Assembly (NCBI GenBank): GCA_036675505.1
Contig: JAKFEW010000143.1
Location: forward strand, 124,001 to 188,000
From: JAKFEW01 sp036675505
GTDB lineage: Bacteria; Cyanobacteriota; Sericytochromatia; S15B-MN24; JAQBPE01
Direction: 5' to 3'
DNA: 64,000 bases
Shown: positions 1 to 7,652 of the stretch, piece by piece
Numbering within the stretch: the stretch's first letter is position 1
Layout of the letters: every line of letters starts with the position of its first letter
Program-made: the position numbers and the translations under genes
Notes under the pieces: model-generated
Told to the model about the DNA's origin: nothing
Database searches by the model: none
What the model saw: only the letters and a program-made list of their open reading frames with translations

Positions 1-358
1 CATCCCGCGCCTGATCGCGCTGGCCTTCATCTGCCCGTTGATCTCGATCATCGCGACCGTCTCCGGGATGCTCGGCGGCCTGCTCGTCGCCGTCGCCCTC
101 AAGGCCCAGAACTACGGCGTGTTCATGGCGAACTTGCTGAACTTCGTGACGCTGGTCGACATCTGGTCCGGCATGCTCAAAGCGTCGATTTTCGGCGTGG
201 CCGTGGGCCTGATCGCGTGTTACTACGGCTACCACGTGACCGGCGGAGCCGTGGGCGTCGGCAAGGCGGCGAACAACACGGTCGTGCACTCGATCGTCGC
301 CGTCGCGGTTCTGAACTACTTCATCACGACGATCCTGATGAAGGTGTTCGTGCCGTGA
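1..358 (+). CDS. mlaE: MlaE-type lipid ABC transporter permease, C-terminal part (cut by window edge)
   Basis: The frame is open from base 2, so the gene starts outside the window; about 118 C-terminal residues remain. The visible segment begins IPRLIALAFICPL, matching the conserved PRLxA stretch that follows the cytoplasmic helix of MlaE/YrbE permeases, and continues with hydrophobic helices ending at VFVP. MlaE is the inner-membrane core of the MCE-dependent phospholipid transporter. Its stop overlaps the GTG start of a second MlaE-type gene (GTGA), so the two are translationally coupled. The order permease-permease-ATPase-MCE protein supports the call. Missing: the N-terminal half, including the conserved cytoplasmic EQxxAL helix. 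Confidence 0.85.
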   Translation, partial: IPRLIALAFICPLISIIATVSGMLGGLLVAVALKAQNYGVFMANLLNFVTLVDIWSGMLKASIFGVAVGLIACYYGYHVTGGAVGVGKAANNTVVHSIVAVAVLNYFITTILMKVFVP

Positions 359-1134
359 CTGCCGTCGTCAACGCCCTCGGCGGGGTCGGGCGCGCCGCCA
401 TCACCCTGCTCGCGCTGCTCGGCCGCATGGGCACCTTCACGGCCGAGATCGGCCACTGGCTCGTCGCCCGCCGGCCGCTCGCCTCCGAGGTCTTGACCCA
501 GTCCGTACGCATCGGCGTCCATACAGTGGGCATCCTCAGCTGCGTGTTGTTCTTCATCGGCGCCAACGTGGCGCTGGTCGGCTACGCGATCTTCAAGCAG
601 TTCGGCGCCCAGGAGATGATCGGCATCTACGTGGGCCTTTCGTCGGTCATCGGCCTCGCGCCGCTCATCGTCGGCGCCATGCTGGGCGCCAAGCCGGGCA
701 CCGAGATCGCCGCGACGATCGCCTCGATGCGCGTGAAGGAACAGATCGACGCGCTCGAGGTGATGGCCGTCAACCCGTACTGGTACCTGATCGTGCCGCG
801 GCTGATCGCGTTCCTCCTCGTCACGCCGGCGCTCGTGGGGTTCGCGATCTTCGCCTGCATCGCCGGCGGCTACGTGGCGGCGGTCTTCCAGCTCGGCGTG
901 AACCCGGGCGTCTTCATGGCCGACGTGGTCCGCTTCTTGACCTTCTCGGACATCTGGAAAGGCCTGATCCGCGCCGAGGTCTTCGCGCTGATCGCCTGCG
1001 GGGTTTCCTGCTTCTACGGTTTCTACAGCGCGCCGGGCCCCGCCGGCGTGAGCCGCGCCATCAACCTGGCGGTCGTCGTGGTCAGCACGGCGATCGTGGT
1101 CGTGAACTACTTCCTCACGGAGCTGATGTACTGA
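355..1134 (+). CDS. mlaE: MlaE-type lipid ABC transporter permease, second copy
   Basis: 259 residues, the usual MlaE length. The start chosen is the GTG overlapping the previous stop; the frame is open further upstream but that would run inside the preceding gene. The MlaE signature is clear around residues 125-150: MRVKEQIDALEVMAVNPYWY followed by LIVPRLIAF. The rest is hydrophobic, with several predicted membrane segments. It should pair with the first permease and the MlaF ATPase to drive lipid movement through the MCE protein. Two different permeases in tandem recall the YrbEA/YrbEB pairs of actinobacterial mce operons, whereas proteobacterial Mla uses one MlaE as a homodimer. A heterodimeric permease is therefore likely (inference). 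Confidence 0.9.
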   Translation: MTAVVNALGGVGRAAITLLALLGRMGTFTAEIGHWLVARRPLASEVLTQSVRIGVHTVGILSCVLFFIGANVALVGYAIFKQFGAQEMIGIYVGLSSVIGLAPLIVGAMLGAKPGTEIAATIASMRVKEQIDALEVMAVNPYWYLIVPRLIAFLLVTPALVGFAIFACIAGGYVAAVFQLGVNPGVFMADVVRFLTFSDIWKGLIRAEVFALIACGVSCFYGFYSAPGPAGVSRAINLAVVVVSTAIVVVNYFLTELMY

Positions 1135-1164
1135 TGATGACTGAGCGAAGCGAAGGAACAGGCG
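1133..1164 (+). repeat. Short intergenic element, copy 1
   Basis: A stretch of about 30 bp between the second mlaE and mlaF, reading GATGATGACTGAGCGAAGCG and then AAGGAACAGGC, recurs between the two trkA genes (6932-6965) with a few substitutions and one-base insertions. In both places it sits between two genes of the same operon and just before a start codon; here its GAAGGAA may act as the ribosome site. Confidence 0.5.
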
Positions 1165-1168
1165 GCGC

Positions 1169-1915
1169 ATGATCGAGTTCCGCAACGTCCACAAGAGCTT
1201 TGGCCCCCAGAAGGTGCTCGACGACGTCACCCTGACCATCCCCAAGGGGCAGACGACGGTCATCATCGGTCCGTCGGGCACCGGCAAGAGCGTCTTCATC
1301 AAGCTGCTGGTCGGCCTGCTCAAGCCCGACCAGGGCCAGATCTTCATCGGCGACACCGAAATCACGAAGATGCGCGAGCGCGACCTCTACGAGGTGCGCA
1401 AGAAGTTCGGCATGTTGTTCCAGGACGGCGCGCTCTTCGACTCGATGAACGTCGCCGAGAACATCGCCTTCCCGCTGCGGCAGCACACCAACAAGACCGA
1501 GAAGGAAATCACGGCGATCGTGCGCGCGAAGCTCGCGCAGGTGGGCCTGCCACACGCCGAGTACAAGTTCCCGGGCGAGCTCTCGGGCGGCATGCGCAAG
1601 CGCGTCGGCATCGCCCGCGCGCTCGCGCTCGAGCCCGAAATCGTGCTCTTCGACGAGCCGAACTCGGGCCTCGACCCGGTCATGAGCGATGCGATCGACA
1701 AGCTCATCTTGCGCATGCAGCGCGAGCTCGGCCTCACGTTCATCGTCATCTCCCACGACCTGGAGGGCACCTTCCAGATTGCGGACCGCATCGCGATGCT
1801 CTACAAGAGCAAGCTGATCGCGGCTGGCGACGCCAAGGACATCCGCGCGTCGGACAACCCGGTCATCAAACAGTTCTTCAGCCGCAGCGCCGAAGGCCCC
1901 ATTCAGGTGGTCTAG
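1169..1915 (+). CDS. mlaF: MlaF-type ATP-binding protein of lipid transporter
   Basis: 248 residues. Walker A GPSGTGKS lies at residues 34-41, the ABC signature is LSGGMRKR, and Walker B reads IVLFDEPNSGLDP, with Asn where most relatives have Thr. A conserved His in the switch region (VISHDL) follows. It supplies ATP hydrolysis for the paired MlaE permeases. The gene is preceded by a short spacer carrying a purine-rich ribosome site (GAAGGAA) and a roughly 30-bp element that recurs upstream of the second trkA gene. It sits 34 nt after the second permease and 16 nt before the MCE gene, consistent with one operon. Confidence 0.92.
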   Translation: MIEFRNVHKSFGPQKVLDDVTLTIPKGQTTVIIGPSGTGKSVFIKLLVGLLKPDQGQIFIGDTEITKMRERDLYEVRKKFGMLFQDGALFDSMNVAENIAFPLRQHTNKTEKEITAIVRAKLAQVGLPHAEYKFPGELSGGMRKRVGIARALALEPEIVLFDEPNSGLDPVMSDAIDKLILRMQRELGLTFIVISHDLEGTFQIADRIAMLYKSKLIAAGDAKDIRASDNPVIKQFFSRSAEGPIQVV

Positions 1916-1931
1916 GGAAACAGAGGAAACC

Positions 1932-2999
1932 ATGAGCAGCAAACTGAATAATGAAGTGATGTTGGGGGGCTTCATCGTCCTGGCGGGCGGCCTCCTCGCT
2001 TATATGTCGATCGCCGTGGGCGGCTTCAACCTCCAATCCGGCGTGACCGTGAAGGCCAAGTTCACGAACGCCTCGGGCCTGGTCAAGGACGCCGCCGTCA
2101 CGGTGGCCGGCGTCGAAGTCGGCCACATCGCGGGCATGACGGTCGACCACGACAAGGCCGTCGTGAACATCTTCCTGCACAAGGACGCGGGCATCCGCGC
2201 CGACGTGAAGGCCGCGATCCGGGCCAAGAGCCTGCTCGGCGAGAAGTACCTCGAGCTCGTGCCGCAGAGCAAGGACGCCCCGGTGCTCAAGGAAGGCGAC
2301 CTGATCACCGACACGCGCGCCTCCGTCGAGGTCGACGAGCTGCTCGCGACGCTCGGGCCGCTCATGAAGGAGGTCAACCCGAAGGACGTCGCCAAGATCG
2401 TCAAGGGCCTCGCCAAGACCATCGACGACGAGCAGGGCAGCCTGGCGCGCGTCGTGCGCAACGCCGCCGACGCCTCGCAGGACGTGCGTGACCTGCTCGC
2501 GAAGAACAAGGACAAGATCGACCGCACGGTCGCGAACGTCGACAAGGTGATGAGTGAAGGCAGCGTGCTGCTCGCGACCAACCGGCCGAAGATCGATCGC
2601 ACGGTCGCGAACGTCGACAAGCTCGCGGGCGTCTGGAGCGCCGAGACGCCCGCCCTCGCGAAGAAGGCCCAGCGCATCGCCACGAACGTGGAGCACCTGT
2701 CGGGTGCCGTCGACGCGAAGCGGATGGCCCGCATCGCCGCCAACGCCGACCTGACGCTCCAGAGGACGCCCGCCGTGATGGACGAGTTCAAGGGCCTGCG
2801 CCCCGTGCTCGATCGCACGCTCGGCAAGGTCAACCCGCTGCTCGACAAGGCCAACTCGGTGACCGAGTCGGACGTGAAGAACATGGCCGGCGAGGTGCTC
2901 CTCAAGGGCGGCATGCGGGTTTACATGCACCCCTTCCAGCCGCCCGAGCCCACGACCTACCAGAAGATGCCCGTCCCGCAGGAAACGCTCAAGCCCTAG
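1932..2999 (+). CDS. mlaD: MlaD/MCE-domain lipid-binding protein
   Basis: 355 residues. One N-terminal membrane anchor (about residues 10-28: a hydrophobic stretch after LNNEVMLGG) is followed by a single MCE domain (about 35-120, with AGVEVGHIAGM and AIRAKSLLGEKYLELVP). The remaining ~230 residues are largely helical and carry a near-duplicated unit, DRTVANVDK at two places about 28 residues apart. MCE proteins form hexameric rings that bind phospholipid in the periplasm. The protein is much longer than E. coli MlaD (about 180 residues), so the helical tail may form a tunnel or periplasm-spanning extension. The start has an AGAGGAA ribosome site. A short hairpin after the stop could end the operon. 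Confidence 0.9.
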   Translation: MSSKLNNEVMLGGFIVLAGGLLAYMSIAVGGFNLQSGVTVKAKFTNASGLVKDAAVTVAGVEVGHIAGMTVDHDKAVVNIFLHKDAGIRADVKAAIRAKSLLGEKYLELVPQSKDAPVLKEGDLITDTRASVEVDELLATLGPLMKEVNPKDVAKIVKGLAKTIDDEQGSLARVVRNAADASQDVRDLLAKNKDKIDRTVANVDKVMSEGSVLLATNRPKIDRTVANVDKLAGVWSAETPALAKKAQRIATNVEHLSGAVDAKRMARIAANADLTLQRTPAVMDEFKGLRPVLDRTLGKVNPLLDKANSVTESDVKNMAGEVLLKGGMRVYMHPFQPPEPTTYQKMPVPQETLKP

Positions 3000-3004
3000 T
3001 GCGG

Positions 3005-3022
3005 TCTGGCCGTAAGGCCGGA
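3005..3022 (+). terminator. Hairpin after the mla operon
   Basis: TCTGGCC, loop GTAA, GGCCGGA: a 7-bp stem with one G-T pair just after the MCE gene stop. There is no T-tract, so it may be a weak or Rho-assisted terminator or an mRNA-stabilising hairpin. Confidence 0.4.
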
Positions 3023-3060
3023 TGTGTCGCGCGTCGCTGGTCGGTCGTGCCCCACCGGGT

Positions 3061-3066
3061 TACAAT
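3061..3066 (+). promoter_or_regulatory. -10 element TACAAT before dedA
   Basis: TACAAT lies 9 nt before the dedA ATG, which would give a leader of only about 3 nt. It sits within the inverted repeat GGTTA-CAA-TAACC (3059-3071), which could also be an operator. No convincing -35 was seen. Confidence 0.4.
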
Positions 3067-3075
3067 AACCGTCCT

Positions 3076-3750
3076 ATGGACCTGATCTACCAGCTCGTCG
3101 GCCTCGTCAAGCAGCTCGCCGACTTCATCTTGCACATCGATCACCACCTGGCGCAGCTGATCGCCCAGTACGGCACGGCGACCTACCTGATCCTGTTCAC
3201 GATCATCTTCATGGAAACCGGCTTTGTGGTGACGCCGTTCTTGCCGGGCGACTCGCTGCTCTTCGCGGCGGGCGCCTTCGCGGCCAAGGGCTCGTTCGAC
3301 GTGGTGCTGCTCTGGCTGCTGCTCTGGTTCGCCGCGGTCTTCGGCGACAACGTGAACTACTGGGTCGGCCGGTTCCTCGGCCCCAAGGTCTTCCATTACG
3401 AGGACTCGCGCTTCTTCAAGAAGGCCCACCTCGAGAAGACCCACGCCTACTTCGAGAAGTATGGCGGCAAGACGCTCGTCATCGCGCGGTTCATGCCGTT
3501 CGTGCGCACCTTCGCGCCGTTCGTCGCGGGCGTCGGCCGGATGACCTACCCGAAGTTCCTGGCCTTCAGCGTGGCGGGCGGCTGCCTGTGGATGTCGATC
3601 TTCATCTTCGGCGGCTTCTACTTCGGCAACCTGCCGATGGTGCAGAAGAACTTCAAGATCGTGATCCTGGCCGTCATCGCCATCTCGCTGATGCCGATGG
3701 CGATCGAGTGGTGGCGGCACAAACGCTCGCAGGCGACCGCGGCGACATAA
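3076..3750 (+). CDS. DedA family membrane protein
   Basis: 224 residues from the ATG at 3076; the frame is open a little further upstream, but MDLIYQLVGLV resembles family N-termini. DedA (SNARE-associated/VTT) hallmarks are visible: FMETGFVVTPFLPGDSLLF in the first third, then GRFLGPKVF, and RFMPFVRTFAPFVAGVGRM, with the conserved Arg residues of the FxPxxR segment, followed by FNxxGGxxW-like FSVAGGCLW. Four or more membrane segments. Members act in membrane homeostasis and have been linked to undecaprenyl-phosphate or phospholipid recycling; the substrate here cannot be told. It lies between the lipid-transport operon and the nucleoside transporters and appears to have its own promoter. Confidence 0.9.
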   Translation: MDLIYQLVGLVKQLADFILHIDHHLAQLIAQYGTATYLILFTIIFMETGFVVTPFLPGDSLLFAAGAFAAKGSFDVVLLWLLLWFAAVFGDNVNYWVGRFLGPKVFHYEDSRFFKKAHLEKTHAYFEKYGGKTLVIARFMPFVRTFAPFVAGVGRMTYPKFLAFSVAGGCLWMSIFIFGGFYFGNLPMVQKNFKIVILAVIAISLMPMAIEWWRHKRSQATAAT

Positions 3751-3819
3751 CGCATCACGGCTTGCTTTCAGGCCTGCTTGCCTAATAGAATGGCGCGTTG
3801 AACTGAGAGAGGACGCGCC

Positions 3820-5052
3820 ATGGACAGATTCGTCGGCCTGATCGGCATCGCCGTGATTTTGGGCCTCGCTTACGCGTTCTCCACGAACCGCCACGCGATC
3901 CGCTGGTCGTTGGTGGCCTGGGGCCTCGGGCTGCAGCTCTCGTTGGCCCTCTTCATCCTCTGGACGCCGATCGGCCGGCGGTTCTTCGAGGCGCTCGGCG
4001 GCGGCGTGACGGCCCTGTTGCACTTCGGCGACAAGGGCGCAGGCTTCGTCTTCGGCCCATTGGTCGAGAACCCGTCGATGGGTTTCATCTTCGCCTTCAA
4101 GGTGCTGCCCGCGATCATCTTCGTGGGCTCCTTGATGGGCATCGCGTACTACATCGGCCTGATGCAGATGGTGGTGTCGGCGATCGCCAGGCTGATGGTG
4201 AAGACCATGGGGACCTCGGGCGCCGAGAGCCTCTCGGCCGCAGGCACCGTCTTCGTCGGCCAGTCCGAGGCGCCGCTGCTGATCCGGCCCTACATCCCGG
4301 AGATGACCAAGTCCGAGCTCAACGCCATCATGACGGGCGGCATGGCCACCATCGCGGGCTCCGTCATGGCGGCGTACATCGGCATGCTCGGCCCCGAATG
4401 GGCGCCGCACCTGCTCGCGGCCTCGATCATGGGCGCGCCGGCCGGTCTCGTGATGGCGAAGATGCTCTGCCCCGAGACCGAAGTGCCCAAGACCGCCGGC
4501 GAGGTGAAGCTCGAGGTCGAGGCCACGGAGTCCTCGGTGATCGAGGCTGCCGCCAAGGGCGCGATCGATGGCATGCACGTGGCCTTCATCGTCGCGGCGA
4601 TGTTGATCGGCTTCATCTCCTTGCTCGCGATGATCAACGCCGGCTTCGGCTGGGCGGGCGGGCTCGTCGGGGTCAAGGGCATCACGCTCGAGATGCTGCT
4701 CGGCTATCTCTTCATGCCGCTCACGCTCGCGATGGGCGTGCCGATGGTCGACGCCCAGACGGTGGGCAGCCTGCTCGGCCAGAAGATAGTCCTCAACGAG
4801 TTCGTGGCCTACATGAACCTCGCCGAAATCATCAAGCCGGACGGCGTCGAGCTCACGCAGAAGGGCAAGACGATCGCCACCTACGCGCTGTGCGGCTTCG
4901 CCAACTTCTCGTCGATCGCCATCAACATCGGCTGCATCGGCTCGCTCGCGCCCGAGCGCCGCGGCGAGCTCGCCCAGCTCGGCATCCGCGCGATGTGCGG
5001 CGGCGCGATGGCCTCCTGCCTGACGGCGACCCTCGCCGGCATCCTGACCTAA
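3820..5052 (+). CDS. CNT-family (NupC-like) nucleoside transporter
   Basis: 410 residues, the usual bacterial CNT length. Family motifs: GTSGAESLSAAGTVFVGQSE followed by APLLIRPY, then MTGGMATIAGSVMAAY, LASIMGAPAGLVMAK, and near the C-terminus TYALCGFANFSSIAINIG with PERRGEL. These are the substrate- and cation-binding re-entrant segments of concentrative nucleoside transporters, which import nucleosides with H+ or Na+. The start has a GAGAGAGGA ribosome site. A second CNT gene follows after 13 nt, so the two are probably co-transcribed from a TAGAAT -10 at about 3785. Nucleobase specificity cannot be read from sequence. Confidence 0.92.
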   Translation: MDRFVGLIGIAVILGLAYAFSTNRHAIRWSLVAWGLGLQLSLALFILWTPIGRRFFEALGGGVTALLHFGDKGAGFVFGPLVENPSMGFIFAFKVLPAIIFVGSLMGIAYYIGLMQMVVSAIARLMVKTMGTSGAESLSAAGTVFVGQSEAPLLIRPYIPEMTKSELNAIMTGGMATIAGSVMAAYIGMLGPEWAPHLLAASIMGAPAGLVMAKMLCPETEVPKTAGEVKLEVEATESSVIEAAAKGAIDGMHVAFIVAAMLIGFISLLAMINAGFGWAGGLVGVKGITLEMLLGYLFMPLTLAMGVPMVDAQTVGSLLGQKIVLNEFVAYMNLAEIIKPDGVELTQKGKTIATYALCGFANFSSIAINIGCIGSLAPERRGELAQLGIRAMCGGAMASCLTATLAGILT

Positions 5053-5065
5053 GGGGAGGCGCGGC

Positions 5066-6406
5066 GTGCCGAACTTCATCAGCCTCGGGGGCATCCTCTT
5101 CGTCGTCGCGATCGCCTGGCTGCTCTCCACGGCGCGCTGGCAGGTCAAGTGGAAGCCTGTGCTCGTGGGCTTCGGCCTGCAGTTCCTGCTGGCCGTCTTC
5201 ATCCTCAAGGTGCCGGTGGGCCGCCAGCTCTTCCAGGCGCTCGGCGCGGGCGTCACCGCCTTGCTGGATTTCGCCAAGCAGGGCGCGGGGTTCGTCTTCG
5301 GGCCGCTGACCGACATCTCCAAGCACGGCTTCATCTTCGCCTTCCAGGTGCTGCCGACGATCATCTTCATGGCCTCGATCATCTCGGTGCTCTACTACCT
5401 GGGCATCGTCCAGAAGGTCGTCGCAGGCCTCGCCTGGGTCATGAGCAAGCTGATGGGCACCTCGGGCGCGGAGAGCCTCTCGTCCGCGGCCTGCGTCTTC
5501 GTCGGCCAGGTCGAGGGCCCGCTGCTGGTGCGGCCTTACATCGCGACGATGACGAAATCCGAGCTGATGGCGCTCATGACTGGCGGCATGGCGACGATCG
5601 CCGGCGGCGTCATGGCGGCTTACATCGGCATGCTGGGCAGCGAGTGGGCCCCGCACCTGTTGGCGGCCTCGCTGATGGGCGCGCCGGGCGGCCTCGCTAT
5701 GGCGAAGCTCATCGTGCCCGAGACCGAGGTCTCGCGAACCGCGGCCGGCACCTCGGGCGACGTCGAGCCCGCGGAGCCTGCCATGGCGGTGGGCGCGACC
5801 GGCGACGCCACCGAGGGCGGCACGTCGGCCGAGAGCGACGCGATGGCGAAGCAGGAGGCCGCGGGGGTGCACGTCGTGGTCCATGAGTCTTCCGTCATCG
5901 AGGCGGCCGCCAAGGGCGCGATCGACGGCATGCACCTCGCCTTCACGGTCGCGGCCATGCTGATCGCCTTCGTCTCGCTCGTGGCGATGTTGAACGGCGG
6001 CCTGATGCTCGTCGGCGGGCTGTTCGGCTTCCCGCAGCTCACGCTCGAGGCGATCCTGGGCGTGCTCTTCTTCCCGCTCGCCGTGCTGCTGGGCGTGCCG
6101 TGGGCGGATGCCGCCGCGGTCGGCAACATGATTGGCACCAAGCTGGTGCTCAACGAGTTCCTGAGCTACGCGGCGCTCAAGGACATGATCACGAACCACA
6201 CCATCTCGGCGCAAGGTGCCACGATCGCCACGTTCGCGCTGTGCGGCTTCGCCAATCTCAGCTCGATCGCCCAGAACGTCGGTGGCATCGGGGCCATGGC
6301 CCCCGAGCGGCGCGGCGACCTGGCCAGGTTGGGCCCGCGGGCGATGGCGGCGGGCGCCCTGGCATCCTGCATGAGCGCCGCAATGGCCGGTCTGTTGGGC
6401 GGTTGA
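5066..6406 (+). CDS. CNT-family nucleoside transporter, second copy
   Basis: 446 residues, a tandem paralogue of the upstream gene. It starts at GTG with a GGGGAGG site. The same motifs are kept (GTSGAESLSSAACVFVGQVE, TGGMATIAGGVMAAY, CGFANLSSIAQNVGGIG). The Gln-Ser-Glu segment of the first copy reads GQVE here, and the C-terminal region differs (Gln-Asn for Ile-Asn), so substrate choice may have shifted. An extra stretch of about 40 residues (roughly 225-270), rich in Ala, Glu and Gly, sits in the cytoplasmic loop before the HES-SVIEAAAKGAIDGM helix. Tandem duplication followed by divergence is the likeliest history. Confidence 0.9.
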   Translation: MPNFISLGGILFVVAIAWLLSTARWQVKWKPVLVGFGLQFLLAVFILKVPVGRQLFQALGAGVTALLDFAKQGAGFVFGPLTDISKHGFIFAFQVLPTIIFMASIISVLYYLGIVQKVVAGLAWVMSKLMGTSGAESLSSAACVFVGQVEGPLLVRPYIATMTKSELMALMTGGMATIAGGVMAAYIGMLGSEWAPHLLAASLMGAPGGLAMAKLIVPETEVSRTAAGTSGDVEPAEPAMAVGATGDATEGGTSAESDAMAKQEAAGVHVVVHESSVIEAAAKGAIDGMHLAFTVAAMLIAFVSLVAMLNGGLMLVGGLFGFPQLTLEAILGVLFFPLAVLLGVPWADAAAVGNMIGTKLVLNEFLSYAALKDMITNHTISAQGATIATFALCGFANLSSIAQNVGGIGAMAPERRGDLARLGPRAMAAGALASCMSAAMAGLLGG

Positions 6407-6525
6407 CCCCATCTTGCGAGCGCGCGCGGATAGGCGTACACTACAACCCACCAACCGACAAAAGACCGGTTGCAACCCGGAATACCTGACGTAGCCACGT
6501 TTCAGCACCTGGAGCGCCTGCTTTT

Positions 6526-6936
6526 ATGATCCTCATCGTCGGATGCGGTCGCCTCGGCGGCAGCCTCGCCACCCGCCTGGTGGCGGCCGGCCAGGACGTG
6601 ACGGTGCTCGACCACGACCGCCGCAACTTCGACACGAACCTCCCGCGCGGCTTCAAGGGTCGCACGATCGAAGGGATGGAGATCGACAACGACGTGCTCA
6701 AGCGCGCCGGCATCGAGCGCGCCACCGCCGTGGCGGCCGTATCGCGCGACGAGAGCACGAACATGATGGCCGCAGACGTCGCGCGGAAGATCTTCAAGGT
6801 CGGGCGGGTCGTCGTGCGCATCGACGAGCCCCGCATGGCGGACCTCTACCGCGCGGACGGCTACGACGTCATCAGCCCGATCGTCGAAGGCACGCTGGCG
6901 CTCGAGCGCGCGCTTTCGAAGGAGCTGGAGGGATGA
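6526..6936 (+). CDS. TrkA-N (RCK_N) domain protein
   Basis: 136 residues, only the Rossmann half of a TrkA/KtrA-type regulator. The dinucleotide motif MILIVGCGRLGGSLA opens the protein, and the acidic residue ending the second strand is in VLDHDR. RCK_N domains bind NAD(H) or adenine nucleotides and gate K+ channels or transporters. There is no RCK_C domain, so it probably works with the full-length partner encoded 55 nt downstream. A possible promoter (-10 TACACT around 6441) lies in the 120-nt upstream gap, which also holds the palindrome GGTTGCAACC. Confidence 0.85.
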   Translation: MILIVGCGRLGGSLATRLVAAGQDVTVLDHDRRNFDTNLPRGFKGRTIEGMEIDNDVLKRAGIERATAVAAVSRDESTNMMAADVARKIFKVGRVVVRIDEPRMADLYRADGYDVISPIVEGTLALERALSKELEG

Positions 6937-6965
6937 TGACCCGAGCGGAGCGACGGGAACAGGCA
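6932..6965 (+). repeat. Short intergenic element, copy 2
   Basis: Second copy of the element seen at 1133-1164: GATGATGACCCGAGCGGAGC and then GACGGGAACAGGC. It overlaps the stop of the short trkA gene and lies just before the second one, directly followed by a 7-bp GC hairpin. Confidence 0.5.
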
Positions 6966-6984
6966 GTCCCCCGTCCAGGGGGAC
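6966..6984 (+). other. Perfect 7-bp hairpin between the two trkA genes
   Basis: GTCCCCC, loop GTCCA, GGGGGAC. It ends 7 nt before the second trkA ATG, in the place where a ribosome site would be expected; no good Shine-Dalgarno sequence is visible. It could limit translation of the second gene or mark an mRNA processing point. Confidence 0.5.
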
Positions 6985-6991
6985 ATGGCTA

Positions 6992-7651
6992 ATGTTCATC
7001 GTGATCGCCGGCGGTGGCAAGATCGGGTTGCACCTCATCCGCGGATTGCTCGCCCAGAGCCACGAGGTGGCGCTGATCGAGCGCGATCGCCGGGTGTGCG
7101 AGATGGTGTACCGCGAGTTCGAGGAAGTCGCCGTGATCGCGGGCGACGGCACCAACCCCGAGCTGCTTCTGCGGGCGGGCATCGAGAAGGCGGACGTGCT
7201 GGTGGCCGTGGCCGGCCGCGACCAGGACAACTACATGATCTGCAAGATGGCCAAGCACCTTTACGGCGTGAAGCGCACGCTCGCCCGCGTGAACGACCCG
7301 CGCAACGACGATCTGTTCAAGCTGGCGGGCGTCGATCTGGTGATCAGCGTGACCTCGATGGTCTCGCGGGCGATCGAGTACGAGATCATTCCGCACGAGG
7401 CGATGACCTTGCTGACCTGGCACGAGCGCATGTCGGTGGTCGAGATCGACCTGCCGGCCGACGCGCCGGTGGTCGGCCTGCCGCTGCGCAAGCTCGACTT
7501 GCCGGCCAACTCGCTGGTGGCCGCCATCTGGCGCAACAGCGAGGCGCTGATCCCGGACGGCAATACCGTGCTCGAGCCCGGCGACGAGATCTTCGCGATC
7601 ACGCTCAAGGGCAACGAAGAACAGCTGCGGTCGGAGCTCGCGGGAGCCTGA
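6992..7651 (+). CDS. TrkA-type K+ regulator (RCK_N plus RCK_C)
   Basis: 219 residues, the length of KtrA/KtrC/CglA-type proteins. The Rossmann motif FIVIAGGGKIGLHL at the N-terminus, acidic LIERDRR at the end of strand two, and the GDGTNPELLLRAGI segment are typical. Residues ~135-219 form an RCK_C (TrkA_C) domain ending ALIPDGNTVLEPGDEIFAIT. Such proteins form octameric gating rings on K+ uptake or channel subunits and sense nucleotides. No TrkH/KtrB pore gene is in the window; instead an APC-family permease starts 1 nt after the stop, suggesting that this ring, with the short RCK_N protein, controls that permease. Confidence 0.9.
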   Translation: MFIVIAGGGKIGLHLIRGLLAQSHEVALIERDRRVCEMVYREFEEVAVIAGDGTNPELLLRAGIEKADVLVAVAGRDQDNYMICKMAKHLYGVKRTLARVNDPRNDDLFKLAGVDLVISVTSMVSRAIEYEIIPHEAMTLLTWHERMSVVEIDLPADAPVVGLPLRKLDLPANSLVAAIWRNSEALIPDGNTVLEPGDEIFAITLKGNEEQLRSELAGA

Positions 7652-7652
7652 G

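Noticed and set aside
217..354. Earlier start for the second mlaE gene
   Set aside because: It would overlap the first permease by 140 nt; the GTG at 355 gives the normal family length and GTGA coupling.
2989..6508. Long minus-strand frames opposite dedA and the nucleoside transporters
   Set aside because: Antisense to three well-supported transporter genes; composition is low-complexity His/Asp/Arg.
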